Below are positions 41,670 through 50,277 of a stretch of DNA of 64,000 bases, one piece after another; the stretch's first letter is position 1; every line of letters begins with the position of its first letter. The stretch lies in assembly GCA_020073005.1 (NCBI GenBank), contig JAIQFX010000009.1:1-64000 (forward strand), given 5' to 3'. The DNA comes from Terriglobia bacterium. GTDB lineage: Bacteria; Acidobacteriota; Vicinamibacteria; Vicinamibacterales; CAVVIG01. The notes below the pieces were generated by a model. It saw only the letters and a program-made list of their open reading frames with translations, did no database searches and was not told where the DNA came from. Position numbers and translations under genes: made by a program.

Positions 41670-42835
41670 GCGCGCCAGGCGCGCTGGGCAACGTCGCGCT
41701 CGAGCCGCTCGATGCGGCGCTGGCCTCGCTGCGCGATCTGCTCGAAGACACCGAGTATCCGACCGTGAAGCGATGGCGCGCGGACGGCGGCAAGGTCGTC
41801 GGACACTTCCAGGTGTACTTCCCCGAGGAGATCGCGCACGCCGCCGGGCTCCTGCCGCTGAAGATTCACGGCGCGCCGATCGAGCCGCGGCAAGCCGAGG
41901 CGCGGTTCGGGTCGTATCTCTGTTCGATCGTCAAGACGTCGCTCGAGCTCGCGTTGAGCGGGCACGTCGAGCTCGACTTGTTCGTCACGCATCCGATCTG
42001 CGACGCGGCGCGCAACCTCGCCGCCGTCTGGGGGCGCAACGTCGACTATCCCTGCGAAATCCTGTACCTGCCGCAGAACGCCAATTCCCCGCAGGCCGTG
42101 GACTACCTGCGCCACGAGTACGACCGGCTGCGGCGCGTGATCGAGACGATCGCGGGCCGCGCCGTGACCGACGACGACCTGCAGCGATCGATCGGCGTCT
42201 TCAACGAAAACCGGCGGCTGCTGCGCGAGCTCTACGCGATCAGGCGCGATCGGCCGTGGCTGCTCGCGGCGGATGAGGCCTATGTCCTCATGGCGATCGG
42301 CGGCGCGATTCCGCGCGAGGAACACAACGCGCTGCTGCAGACGCTGCTGCCGCAGGTTGAGCAGCGCACGGCGCGGCCGCAGGATCGCCTCCGCGTCGTG
42401 TTCGAAGGCGGCTTCTGCGAACAGCCGCCGCTCGATCTGCTGCGGACGATCGCGCAGTCCTGCTACGTCGTCGACGATGACCTGCTGATCGGCCTGCGAT
42501 GGATCACGACCGACGTCAGCGCGATGGGCGACCCGCTGCACAACCTGGCGAACGCGTATCTCGAGCATTCCTCCTACAGCCCGGTCCAGCACGACCTGCG
42601 CAAACCGAAGGAGCGGATGCTGCTCGAGCGGATTCGGTCATCCGGCGCCGGCGCCGCGATCGTCACCGCCGCGAAGATGTGCGAGCCGGGCCTCGACGAG
42701 CAGGTGGCGTACGCCCGCGCCCTCGACGAGGCGCACGTGCCGTACTTCGTCAGCGAATTCGAGGAGAACATGACGAGTTTCGAGCATCTGCAGATTCAGC
42801 TGGAGACGTTCGTCGAGAACGTGCTCTTCACATGA
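41666..42835 (+). CDS. bzdN: Benzoyl-CoA reductase, subunit C type (BcrC/BzdN)
   Basis: One of the two substrate- and FeS-binding subunits of ATP-dependent benzoyl-CoA reductase, which reduces the aromatic ring at the expense of ATP and reduced ferredoxin. The 389-residue protein belongs to the 2-hydroxyglutaryl-CoA dehydratase D-component family: [63 protein letters not shown] and [13 protein letters not shown] supply the conserved Cys. The start ATG overlaps the dch stop. Relation to benzoyl-CoA rather than 2-hydroxyacyl-CoA dehydratase rests on the neighbours as well as the motifs. Confidence 0.9.
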   Translation: MSAPGALGNVALEPLDAALASLRDLLEDTEYPTVKRWRADGGKVVGHFQVYFPEEIAHAAGLLPLKIHGAPIEPRQAEARFGSYLCSIVKTSLELALSGHVELDLFVTHPICDAARNLAAVWGRNVDYPCEILYLPQNANSPQAVDYLRHEYDRLRRVIETIAGRAVTDDDLQRSIGVFNENRRLLRELYAIRRDRPWLLAADEAYVLMAIGGAIPREEHNALLQTLLPQVEQRTARPQDRLRVVFEGGFCEQPPLDLLRTIAQSCYVVDDDLLIGLRWITTDVSAMGDPLHNLANAYLEHSSYSPVQHDLRKPKERMLLERIRSSGAGAAIVTAAKMCEPGLDEQVAYARALDEAHVPYFVSEFEENMTSFEHLQIQLETFVENVLFT

Positions 42836-44118
42836 CGCCCCATTCCCCGAACGGCATCGTCGGACGCGGTGTGACCGCCGGCGCGTCCTTGTTCCGCGAC
42901 TGGTTCGATCGCCTGACCGCGGCCGGGCACGCGAACCATCCGACGGCGTACGTCTTCGTGATGGGCAGCCTCGCGGAGCTCCTGCGCGTGTTCGACTTCG
43001 AGCTCAGCTTTCCCGAAATCAACTCGCTGCAGACGGCCGTCCGCCGCGTGGCGCACGAATACCTGAACGAAGCCGAGGACTACGGCTACTCGCCCGACAT
43101 CTGCGGCTACGTCAAGGCGGACGTCGCGGTGCAACTGCGCAAGGGCGCGCATCCGATGGGCACGCTGCCGCCGCCGTCGCTGGCCGTCGCGACCAACGCC
43201 TGCAACACGTACGTGAAGTGGGCCGAGATCTGGGAGCGGCTCTACCACATCCCGGTGTTCACGCTCGACGTGCCGGGCACGCGGCGCGCCGGCGGGCAGA
43301 CGTGGCCGGGCAACCCGGACTTCTCCGCCGACTGCGCGTACGTCGCCGCGCAGCTGCAGGAGCTCATCGCGCTGTGCGAGCACGTGACGGACAAGCACTT
43401 CGATATCGATCGCCTGCGCGAGGTGCTCGGGCACGCCAACGCGATGACGGCGGCCTGGCGCCGCGTGATCGCGCTCAACCGGCACGAGCCGGCCGTGTTC
43501 GGCGCGCTCACCGACGGCACGGTGTACCTCGGCGTCGCGAACGGCCTGCGCGGCACGCCGGAGGGCCGGCGCTACTTCGACGATCTCGTCGAGGAGATGG
43601 AGCACAAGGCCGCGCACGGGCTCGGCACGATCGACGCCGAGAAGCACCGGCTCGTGTTCGTCGGCGTGCCCTGCTATCCGATCTTCCGGCGGTTCAACGA
43701 AATGTTTTCCGAATGGGGCGGCGTGTTCGTCAACTCGACGTACTTGTGGTTCGCTTCCGGCGGCGCGGATCTCGGCTTCGAGTACGACCTCTCGCGCCCG
43801 CTCGAGAGTCTCGCCGAAGGCGTTCTGATCTCGGTGCGCCACGCGATGGACAGCATGTTCCATCAGGATCGCGCCATCGCCGAGATCCTCGAGCCGTTTC
43901 ACGTCGACGGCGTCGTGTACCACCCGATCAAAAGCTGCCGCACGGTGTCGACAGGCCTCGCCGACAGCCGGCGCGCGCTGATGGCCCGCACCGACATCCC
44001 CAGCCTGTTCATCGAGTCCGACATGATGGACAAACGCGTCGTGTCGGAAGCGCAGTTGAAGAACCGGATCGACGCGTTTTTCGAAGGACTGGACTCTCGA
44101 AACGCGAGGCGCGTATAG
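42832..44118 (+). CDS. bzdO: Benzoyl-CoA reductase, subunit B type (BcrB/BzdO)
   Basis: The second catalytic subunit of class I benzoyl-CoA reductase, in complex with BzdN. The 428-residue protein has [82 protein letters not shown] and [11 protein letters not shown]. Cys in ICGY, NACN, VPCYP and KSCR are candidate cluster ligands. The ATG overlaps the bzdN stop by 4 bases. Its TAG stop is the first unit of a tandem TAGCGCGAG element that separates it from the ATPase subunits. Confidence 0.92.
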   Translation: MTPHSPNGIVGRGVTAGASLFRDWFDRLTAAGHANHPTAYVFVMGSLAELLRVFDFELSFPEINSLQTAVRRVAHEYLNEAEDYGYSPDICGYVKADVAVQLRKGAHPMGTLPPPSLAVATNACNTYVKWAEIWERLYHIPVFTLDVPGTRRAGGQTWPGNPDFSADCAYVAAQLQELIALCEHVTDKHFDIDRLREVLGHANAMTAAWRRVIALNRHEPAVFGALTDGTVYLGVANGLRGTPEGRRYFDDLVEEMEHKAAHGLGTIDAEKHRLVFVGVPCYPIFRRFNEMFSEWGGVFVNSTYLWFASGGADLGFEYDLSRPLESLAEGVLISVRHAMDSMFHQDRAIAEILEPFHVDGVVYHPIKSCRTVSTGLADSRRALMARTDIPSLFIESDMMDKRVVSEAQLKNRIDAFFEGLDSRNARRV

Positions 44119-44177
44119 CGCGAGGCAAGAGTTGTAGCGCGAGGCAAGAGTTGTAGCGCGAGCCTTTCAGGCGAGCG
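44116..44177 (+). repeat. Tandem TAGCGCGAG element between bzdO and bzdP
   Basis: Two exact 19-base units starting TAGCGCGAGGCAAGAGTTG (44116 and 44135) precede a full hairpin copy, GCGAGCC-TTTCA-GGCGAGC (44154-44177). The first TAG is the bzdO stop; the last copy ends 8 bases before the bzdP start. Confidence 0.85.
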
Positions 44178-44185
44178 AGGCATCA

Positions 44186-45025
44186 ATGGCGTACGCAGCC
44201 GGAGTAGACGTCGGATCGACGCAAACCAAGGCCGTCATCGTCGACGCGCACGGTGCCGTCGTCGGCCGCGCCCTCATCGACACCGGCGCGAACGTCGTCG
44301 TCGCCGCCGAGAACGCCTACGTGCAGGCGCTGGCCGACGCGCACATCCAGGAAGAGGAAGTCGGCTACGTCGTCGGCACCGGCTACGGACGGTATCGCGT
44401 GACGTTCGGCAACACGCAGGTGACCGAGATCAGCTGCCACGGCCGCGGCGCCGTGCATCTGTTTCCGGGCACGCGGACCGTCGTGGACATGGGCGGTCAG
44501 GACACGAAAGCGATTCGGATCGCGCCGACGGGCGAAATCGTCGATTTCTGCATGAACGACAAGTGCGCCGCCGGCACGGGCCGCTTCCTCGGCGCGGTGG
44601 CATCGGCGCTCGACATCCCGCTGCAGGATCTCGGCGGGATCGCGCTGCAGTCCGAGAAGCCCGTGAAGATCACGACGACGTGCACGGTGTTCGCCGAATC
44701 TGAAGTGCTGTCATGGCTCGGCCGCGGCAAGAAAGTGGAAGACATCCTGCTCGGCATTCACCGCTCGATGGTGTCGCGTTCGGTCGGTCTCATGCGCCGC
44801 GTCGGCATCGAGCGCGAGGTGACGTTCACCGGCGGCGTGACCAGGAACATCGGCATGGTGCGCGGACTGAACGAAGCCCTCGGCTTCGAGGTGAACGTCA
44901 GCAGCGAGGCGCATTTCATGGGCGCGATTGGCGCCGCGCTGTTCGCGCTCGATCACATCGTCGGCAATCGTGAGAGTTCAGATTTCAGAGTGAAGAATTC
45001 AGATTTGAGAGCGCGGAGCATATGA
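44186..45025 (+). CDS. bzdP: Benzoyl-CoA reductase ATPase/activator subunit (BzdP type)
   Basis: One half of the ATPase that drives electrons into the reductase. The 279-residue protein has the ASKHA phosphate motif [50 protein letters not shown] and [16 protein letters not shown]; Cys in NDKCA and TTTCT bind the shared 4Fe-4S cluster. [14 protein letters not shown] and [14 protein letters not shown] complete the fold. The short length fits the Azoarcus-type BzdP rather than the longer Thauera BcrA. The last 20 residues ([17 protein letters not shown]) are encoded by a heptamer repeat and look foreign to the family. Overlaps bzdQ by 4 bases. Confidence 0.9.
   Translation: MAYAAGVDVGSTQTKAVIVDAHGAVVGRALIDTGANVVVAAENAYVQALADAHIQEEEVGYVVGTGYGRYRVTFGNTQVTEISCHGRGAVHLFPGTRTVVDMGGQDTKAIRIAPTGEIVDFCMNDKCAAGTGRFLGAVASALDIPLQDLGGIALQSEKPVKITTTCTVFAESEVLSWLGRGKKVEDILLGIHRSMVSRSVGLMRRVGIEREVTFTGGVTRNIGMVRGLNEALGFEVNVSSEAHFMGAIGAALFALDHIVGNRESSDFRVKNSDLRARSI
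44978..45018. repeat. Heptamer repeat encoding the BzdP C-terminus
   Basis: Units GAGAGTT, CAGATTT, CAGAGTG, AAGAATT, CAGATTT, GAGAGCG run up to the ATG of bzdQ. CAGATTT is repeated exactly. Confidence 0.6.
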
Positions 45026-45852
45026 CGTTCACGGCGGGCATCGACGTCGGCTCGACGTACACCAAGGCCGCGATTCTCGGCGACGAAGGGCGCATCGCCG
45101 GCCGCGCGCTGATGAAGACGGGATTCAAGCTGGCCGACGCGGCGCGACGCGCGTACGACGCCGCGCTCGCCGACGCCGGGATCCCCGAAACGGACATCGC
45201 GTATCTCATCGCCACCGGCTACGGCCGCCACCAGGTGACGTTCGCCGACGTGTACGTCACCGATCTGACGGCCGCGGCGCGCGGGGCCACGCTCCTGTAT
45301 CCCGGCACGCGCACGATCCTCGACGTCGGCGGCCAGACGATGAAGGCGACGCGCGTCGACGCGGCGTCCAAGGTCCGATCGTTCCGGCTGAACGACAAGT
45401 GCGCGGCGGGCACGGGCGCGTTCCTCGAGAAGACCGCGCGCTACATGGGCTACGGCACCGATGAGATCGGCCCGCTGGCGGCGACGTCGAAATCGCCGGC
45501 GGCGATCTCCGGCGTCTGCGCGGTGTTCGCGGAATCGGAGGTCATCAACCACCTGTCGCAGGGCACGTCGCCGTCCGACATCATGCAGGGCGCGATTGAG
45601 TCGCTCGTGGAGCGCTCGATTCAGTTGATGCGGCGCGTGCAGCTCGAGCCCGAGTACACGCTCGTCGGCGGGATTCTCCGCTTCGAATCGATGGGGCGTC
45701 TGCTGGCCAGGCGTCTCGGCGCCGCCGTCAATCTGCCGAATTCGGATCTCGTGCAGTTCGTGGGCGCGCTGGGCGCGGCGCGGCTCGGTCAGCTCAGGGC
45801 AGCGTCACACGAACGCCCGCCCGCCACGTCCGCGGCCACCCGATCTTCGTGA
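45022..45852 (+). CDS. bzdQ: Benzoyl-CoA reductase ATPase/activator subunit (BzdQ type)
   Basis: The partner ATPase subunit of BzdP. The 276-residue protein has [56 protein letters not shown] and [19 protein letters not shown]. Cys in NDKCA and GVCAV would hold the 4Fe-4S cluster. [20 protein letters not shown] is typical of this subunit. The last 18 residues (about 45795-45849) overlap the 3' end of the converging TonB receptor gene and are probably not conserved. The four reductase subunits are thus all present. Confidence 0.9.
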   Translation: MTFTAGIDVGSTYTKAAILGDEGRIAGRALMKTGFKLADAARRAYDAALADAGIPETDIAYLIATGYGRHQVTFADVYVTDLTAAARGATLLYPGTRTILDVGGQTMKATRVDAASKVRSFRLNDKCAAGTGAFLEKTARYMGYGTDEIGPLAATSKSPAAISGVCAVFAESEVINHLSQGTSPSDIMQGAIESLVERSIQLMRRVQLEPEYTLVGGILRFESMGRLLARRLGAAVNLPNSDLVQFVGALGAARLGQLRAASHERPPATSAATRSS

Positions 45853-48037
45853 GCGGCGGGTTGCCGGTCTTGCCCGTCTGATATTCCGCGTCGAACACGT
45901 TCTCGCACGCCGCGAACGCGTCCAGCCCTTTCGTGATCGCGCGGCTCGCGTACACGTCGAGCACGGCGTACCCGGCGAGCGGCAGCGTATTCAGATCGTC
46001 CTCGAACTGACGGTTCGATCCGCGCCATTGCGCGGAGAGCGTCAGCGTGCGCGGGCCGGTCCACGTGACGGCCCCGTTGAACTGCACTGACGGGATCTGC
46101 GGCACCTGCAGCCCCTCGAGCGCCGGGTTCGCCACTTCGTTGCGGAAGCGCGACGACGTGAAGACGAGGCCGGCGTTCAGCTTCAGCGCCTGGAACGGCC
46201 GGACGTCGGCGTCGAGCTCGAGGCCCTGCGCGCGCACGTTGTCCGCGTTCTGCTTCTGCCGCGTGACCTGCGTCGGCGTCGTCCCGATGGTGATGTTCGT
46301 GATCGCCTGCGTGAGATCGTTCCAGAACCACGTCGCGCGCATCGAGGTCCGCGTGTGCATGAGCGTCGCGCCTGCTTCGAGGCCGGTCAGACGCTCGGGA
46401 TCGAGCAGCGAGTTGGCCAGCTGAAGCGTGTTGCCGATGCGGGAACTGCGATGCAGCTCGTCGAGCGTCGGCGTGCGCGAGGCTCTCGTGGCCGACGCGC
46501 GGACGGCGATCGATTCGCTCGCCTGCCAGGACGCAGACACGCGCGGGCTGAAGAAATTCACTGCATGCGCAGGCGCGCCGGTTTCTTCAGGCGTCGACGT
46601 CCAGAAGTCTGCGCGCGCGCCGGCGATCACCGTCACACGCGGCGCCGCCAGGATTGCCGCGCGTCCGTACACTGATTCCACGTGCTCGACGCCGCCGGCG
46701 ACAACCGTCGGTCCCGCGACGCCCGCGGTCGAGAACGGCGTGTCGTTCACCGTGCCCTCCGTGCGCTTCGCCTCGGCGCCCATCAGGAACACATGAGACT
46801 TCCACGGCTTCACCCACTGCGCGACGCCGGTCGCGAACGACGAAGGGACGCGCTGCTCGCTTGTCAGGCGCTCCGTGAGACGGTTGGCCGGGATCGACGA
46901 GAAGTTGTTGAAGTAATGCTGGCGTCCGCCGCTGCCCTGCATCGACCACATGCCGCCGGCCAGATTGCCCGACGCCGTGCCGGCGAACTGGCGCCAGTTC
47001 GTGTCGTTCGTGATCAGCTGCGTCCCGTTGCCGCGCCCCTCTTGGTACGACGAGATGCGGCCGCTCGCGCGCCAGCCGCCGCTGTCGTACCCGAGGGTGA
47101 CGAGCCCGCCTCGATAGTTGCTGTACGCCGGCACGTCGACCGGACCGCGCTCCGCTGCAGCGACCACGGGCTCACCGTCGGTGTGGACCCATTCGCCCGC
47201 GATCGACGCGCTCCACGCGTCCCGCCGTCCGCCGCCGAACAACGACGCGCGCTGCGTGCTGGCCGAACCGGCATCCAGCGTCGCGCGCACGCGCGGCTTC
47301 GATGGCGAGAACGTCAGAAGTTGGATCACGCCGCTGATCGCGTCGCCGCCGTACAGATCGCCGGCGGCGCCGCGTACGACTTCGATCCGATCGATGGCCG
47401 CCTCCGGAATCCGATTCCAGTACACCCATCCGCCAAACGGATCGTTGAGCGGCAGGCCGTCGGCGAGCACCAGTGTCCGGCTGCCGGCGTTTCCGGTAAG
47501 ACCGCGGATCGACACGCCTTGCGACGATGGATTCGCGACGCGCGAGGACGATCGGCGCGTCAGCCCGAATCCCGGCGTGTTGCGCAGCGCATCATCGACG
47601 GGCCCCGCGGCGGTGCTCGTCAATTCCACCGACGTCAGCACCGTCGTCGCGGCCGGAGTCGCGAGACGCTCATCGCTGCGCGACGCCGTCACCGTCACCG
47701 TTTCGAACAGGCCCGCCGGCTGCAGCACGACCTGGAGCGACTCGCCGTGCAGAGCTGGCTCGTCGACGGCGAGGACCGCGTCCGCGAAACCCGTCGCCGT
47801 CACGCGAAGGACGAGGATGCCGGCCGGCGGCTGCGGAATGGTGAAGCGGCCGTCGACCGATGTGCGCACGGTCACCGTGCGTCCGCCGTCACCTTCGACG
47901 ACGACAGTCGCGGCGACAATGACCGCGGCGGACGGATCGACGACGACGCCGGTAATCGGACCGCGGCGCTCCTGCCCGGCGACGGGCACGGCGCAGCCAA
48001 CGGCGATCAGGAGCAGGAGTGCGGCTCGGCGGACCAT
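45794..48037 (-). CDS. TonB-dependent outer-membrane receptor with CarboxypepD_reg N-domain
   Basis: Imports a scarce ligand (metal chelate, vitamin or oligomer) through the outer membrane with TonB energy. The 747-residue protein has a signal peptide (RRAALLLLIAVGCAVPVAGQ), a carboxypeptidase-regulatory-like domain (ITGVVVDPSAAVIVAATVVV), a plug (ETVTVTASRSDERLA, GVSIRGLTGNAGSRTLVL, DRIEVVRGAAGDLYGG) and a beta-barrel ending in [15 protein letters not shown] with a terminal aromatic-poor strand. Its 3' end overlaps bzdQ by 59 bases in the opposite direction. The ligand is not known. Confidence 0.93.
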   Translation of the reverse strand: MVRRAALLLLIAVGCAVPVAGQERRGPITGVVVDPSAAVIVAATVVVEGDGGRTVTVRTSVDGRFTIPQPPAGILVLRVTATGFADAVLAVDEPALHGESLQVVLQPAGLFETVTVTASRSDERLATPAATTVLTSVELTSTAAGPVDDALRNTPGFGLTRRSSSRVANPSSQGVSIRGLTGNAGSRTLVLADGLPLNDPFGGWVYWNRIPEAAIDRIEVVRGAAGDLYGGDAISGVIQLLTFSPSKPRVRATLDAGSASTQRASLFGGGRRDAWSASIAGEWVHTDGEPVVAAAERGPVDVPAYSNYRGGLVTLGYDSGGWRASGRISSYQEGRGNGTQLITNDTNWRQFAGTASGNLAGGMWSMQGSGGRQHYFNNFSSIPANRLTERLTSEQRVPSSFATGVAQWVKPWKSHVFLMGAEAKRTEGTVNDTPFSTAGVAGPTVVAGGVEHVESVYGRAAILAAPRVTVIAGARADFWTSTPEETGAPAHAVNFFSPRVSASWQASESIAVRASATRASRTPTLDELHRSSRIGNTLQLANSLLDPERLTGLEAGATLMHTRTSMRATWFWNDLTQAITNITIGTTPTQVTRQKQNADNVRAQGLELDADVRPFQALKLNAGLVFTSSRFRNEVANPALEGLQVPQIPSVQFNGAVTWTGPRTLTLSAQWRGSNRQFEDDLNTLPLAGYAVLDVYASRAITKGLDAFAACENVFDAEYQTGKTGNPPLTKIGWPRTWRAGVRVTLP

Positions 48038-48126
48038 GGTCGTCCTGTCGGGAAGGCGACGAGAATTACGAAATCATGGAGTGTGGGGCAATTCGGATGC
48101 CGCGTCGGACCCGTCCGGACGCGTCG

Positions 48127-48528
48127 TTATTTCGTGTGGATTCGGTGGACGACGAGCTGCGCGACGCGGTCGCGGAACATCACACCGGCTGCTCCCGCGC
48201 CGGCAGCCAATCCAAGGACCGTCACGAGCAGGACGACGACTGTCGGCACGCGCCCCGACCGAGGCGTGTACGAATGGCGATGCTGCTGCTCGTGGTATTC
48301 GGGCTCGAGGGCGCGTTCGAGCGCAGCGTGCGCGCGGCGCTGCGCGGCTTCGTCGAATCCGGGATCCGCCGCGTCCGCAGGCCGGCGCGAGACGTCTTCG
48401 ATCGCCTCCAGCTGGGCGTCAGTGATTGGCTTTTCCTCAATGTCGCACTTCGGCAGCCGCTCGAAGCGCTCGAGCTCCGCGAGGAAGCCCGCATCGTCGA
48501 GCAATGAGGGAAGATCGGACGTCGGCAT
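48127..48528 (-). CDS. Small single-pass membrane protein, paralogue of the next gene
   Basis: I do not recognise this family. The 133-residue protein has an acidic N-terminus (DDAGFLAELERFERL), a charged helical middle (AAQRRAHAALERALE) and one C-terminal helix (VVVLLVTVLGLAAGAGAAGV) followed by RDRVAQLVVHRI. The start ATG 48528 is chosen because MPTSDLPSLLDDAGFLAELERF lines up with the start of the paralogue at 49123; GTG 48582 and ATG 48555 are in-frame alternatives. The cytoplasmic part is probably N-terminal. Confidence 0.7.
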   Translation of the reverse strand: MPTSDLPSLLDDAGFLAELERFERLPKCDIEEKPITDAQLEAIEDVSRRPADAADPGFDEAAQRRAHAALERALEPEYHEQQHRHSYTPRSGRVPTVVVLLVTVLGLAAGAGAAGVMFRDRVAQLVVHRIHTK

Positions 48529-48706
48529 TCCGGTTGGACCATAAGCGGCTTTCATGCCGCCTGTTGACGCGCCGGAATTCACGGCGGTGTGCCTCGTTCA
48601 CTGCCGGAAACGCGGCGCTGGCCGTGCCCGCACAAACGCACACACGCTGTCTGCGAGGCACGCGCACGCGAGGGCGTCGAAGATGGTCGGGATGCTGTTG
48701 GTCCGA

Positions 48707-49123
48707 TTACGGCTGCGGCGCAGTCCAGGCGGCGACGATCTGGGCGGCGCGATCGTAGAACACGATGGCCGCCGCGCTCGCGCCGGCCGCGAGGCCCATC
48801 ACGAACACGAGGACGACAGCAAGCGCGGGCGCGTCGTTATGTCGCGCGGCGCGGCGCGGTGCGTCGTGCGAGGCCTCGGGCACGCTGGACTCGGCGCGCG
48901 CGATCGCGCCGTTCACGTCATCGAACACCCGCAAGGCGCCGAACGCGTGATACGGCTGCGAGACGACGGCATCGTTCCTCGTGAACGCGAACGCCTTGTC
49001 GAGCAGGTCGATGCGTTCCGGCTGCCTGGCGCTGGTCACGGCCTCCCCCAGCGAGCCGTCGAAATTCTCGAGCTCGGCCAGAAAAGCCGCGTCGTCGATC
49101 GTGTCGTGCGGCGTGTTGGGCAT
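48707..49123 (-). CDS. Small single-pass membrane protein, paralogue of the previous gene
   Basis: Family not recognised. The 138-residue protein shares with the 48127 gene the N-terminal DDAAFLAELENFDG and the C-terminal helix VVLVFVMGLAAGASAAAIVF followed by YDRAAQIVAAW. The central parts differ. ATG 49123 (MPNTPHD) is set by that alignment. The pair is transcribed in the same direction 178 bases apart, ending upstream of the TonB receptor gene. The similarity at both ends with a divergent middle suggests an old tandem duplication. Confidence 0.7.
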   Translation of the reverse strand: MPNTPHDTIDDAAFLAELENFDGSLGEAVTSARQPERIDLLDKAFAFTRNDAVVSQPYHAFGALRVFDDVNGAIARAESSVPEASHDAPRRAARHNDAPALAVVLVFVMGLAAGASAAAIVFYDRAAQIVAAWTAPQP

Positions 49124-49295
49124 GGCCCACCCGCTGTTGCCGATTCCATGCCGCCCGCGCGGACCGCGAACTGGCGCGAATCTGCGGGCATTCCGCCGTC
49201 CCGGGTTCACGGAACCGTATCCGAGCCGGGCGGCCGCGCTTCATTCCTGAACACGCGCCGACAGTTCTGTCACCAAGGGGCGCGCCGGGCCGGGG

Positions 49296-49301
49296 TATGA
49301 T
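49296..49301 (+). promoter_or_regulatory. TATGAT -10 box of the tRNA gene
   Basis: TATGAT lies 9 bases before the tRNA 5' end. No clear -35 hexamer was found. Confidence 0.4.
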
Positions 49302-49310
49302 CGAATCAGT

Positions 49311-49387
49311 CGGGGCGTAGCGCAGCCTGGTAGCGCACCTGCCTTGGGCGCAGGGGGTCGCTGGTTCGAATCCAGTCGCCCCGACCA
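49311..49387 (+). tRNA. tRNA-Pro (anticodon UGG)
   Basis: A 77-base cloverleaf with encoded CCA. Acceptor CGGGGCG pairs with CGCCCCG; D-arm GCGCAGCCTGGTAGCGC; anticodon stem CCTGC/GCAGG with loop CTTGGGC (anticodon TGG); T-arm CTGG-TTCGAAT-CCAG. The UGG anticodon reads CCA and, by wobble, other Pro codons. The gene stands alone. Confidence 0.96.
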
Positions 49388-49436
49388 CACTCAGATCCAC
49401 CGCGCGGTCGCGTCAGCATTAGCCGGGGGAACCGCC

Positions 49437-50237
49437 ATGCGGTTGTCGTTGTCGCTGATCATTTGCGCCGCGTTTTCCCTGCAGTCCGCTGCGCCCGCCA
49501 GTTCCAAGATCTGGATCGGACGCTACGCGGAGTTCGAGGCGTATCTCCGCACGGCCAGGATTGAACGCTTCGAAGGGTTCAAGACCGGCGTCACCGGGCC
49601 GCGACACGCGTTCTTCACATCCGGCGGTCTCGCGGCCAGCGCCGTCGTCAAGGCGCTGCCGCCCGGCCGGCGCGACGGCTTCTTCGAGAGCTACAAGTCC
49701 GAGATCGCCGCCTACAAGATGGACCGGCTCCTTCAGATGGACATGGTGCCGCCCACGGTCGAGCGGTACATCAGCGGCGAGCCGGTCTCGATACAGCTCT
49801 TCGCGGAACACACACGGATGCTGAGTGAGATCCGCGCGCAGAACGCGCGCGACCCGGATACCGGACGGTGGAACCGGCAGCTGCATCGCGTCGAGGTGTT
49901 CGCGGATCTGGTCGGCGACATCGATCCCAACGCCGGGAACTGGCTCTTTGATCCCGGGTGGAATTTCATCAAAATCGACTGTTCCCGCTGCTTTACCGAC
50001 ACCATGACCGAGCTGTTCGATCCCGCCAAGTCGATCAAGCAGATCGACCGGCCCTTCTTCGATCGTATGAAGGCGCTCGACCGGGCCGCCGTCGCGCGCG
50101 AGATCGGCGATCTGCTGACGGAGAACAACGCCATGAACGCCCTCTTCAGACGCCGCGACTCGATCGTGAAGGCGTTCGAGGATCTGGCCAGAACGAACGG
50201 CGAGTCCCGGGTGTTCGAATCGTGGCCGGCTCAGTAA
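49437..50237 (+). CDS. Exported protein with a possible HipA/PI-kinase-like fold
   Basis: Not a family I can name. The 266-residue protein has a signal peptide (RLSLSLIICAAFSLQSAAPA). YKSEIAAYKMDRLLQMDMVPPTVER (one region, residues about 82-106) and GEPVSIQLFAEH resemble the N-lobe of HipA/PI4K-like kinases. HRVEVFADLVGDIDPNAGNW followed by NFIKIDCSRCF resembles their D-x-x-x-x-N catalytic loop and I-D metal-binding motif. The ribosome site GGGGGA precedes ATG 49437. If the reading is right it would be a kinase-like protein outside the cytoplasm. It is directly downstream of the tRNA. Confidence 0.7.
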   Translation: MRLSLSLIICAAFSLQSAAPASSKIWIGRYAEFEAYLRTARIERFEGFKTGVTGPRHAFFTSGGLAASAVVKALPPGRRDGFFESYKSEIAAYKMDRLLQMDMVPPTVERYISGEPVSIQLFAEHTRMLSEIRAQNARDPDTGRWNRQLHRVEVFADLVGDIDPNAGNWLFDPGWNFIKIDCSRCFTDTMTELFDPAKSIKQIDRPFFDRMKALDRAAVAREIGDLLTENNAMNALFRRRDSIVKAFEDLARTNGESRVFESWPAQ

Positions 50238-50264
50238 GACGCTCGCGGCGCGAGCCCCTTCGGC

Positions 50265-50270
50265 TAGAAT
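50265..50270 (+). promoter_or_regulatory. TAGAAT -10 box of the cupin gene
   Basis: TAGAAT lies 7 bases before ATG 50278 and no Shine-Dalgarno is seen, so the message is probably leaderless. Confidence 0.45.
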
Positions 50271-50277
50271 CCCTCCC

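Noticed and set aside
41666-44118. BzdN/BzdO as a 2-hydroxyacyl-CoA dehydratase
   Set aside because: Two different ATPase subunits and adjacent had, oah and dch genes fit benzoyl-CoA reductase; dehydratases have one activator and no such neighbours.
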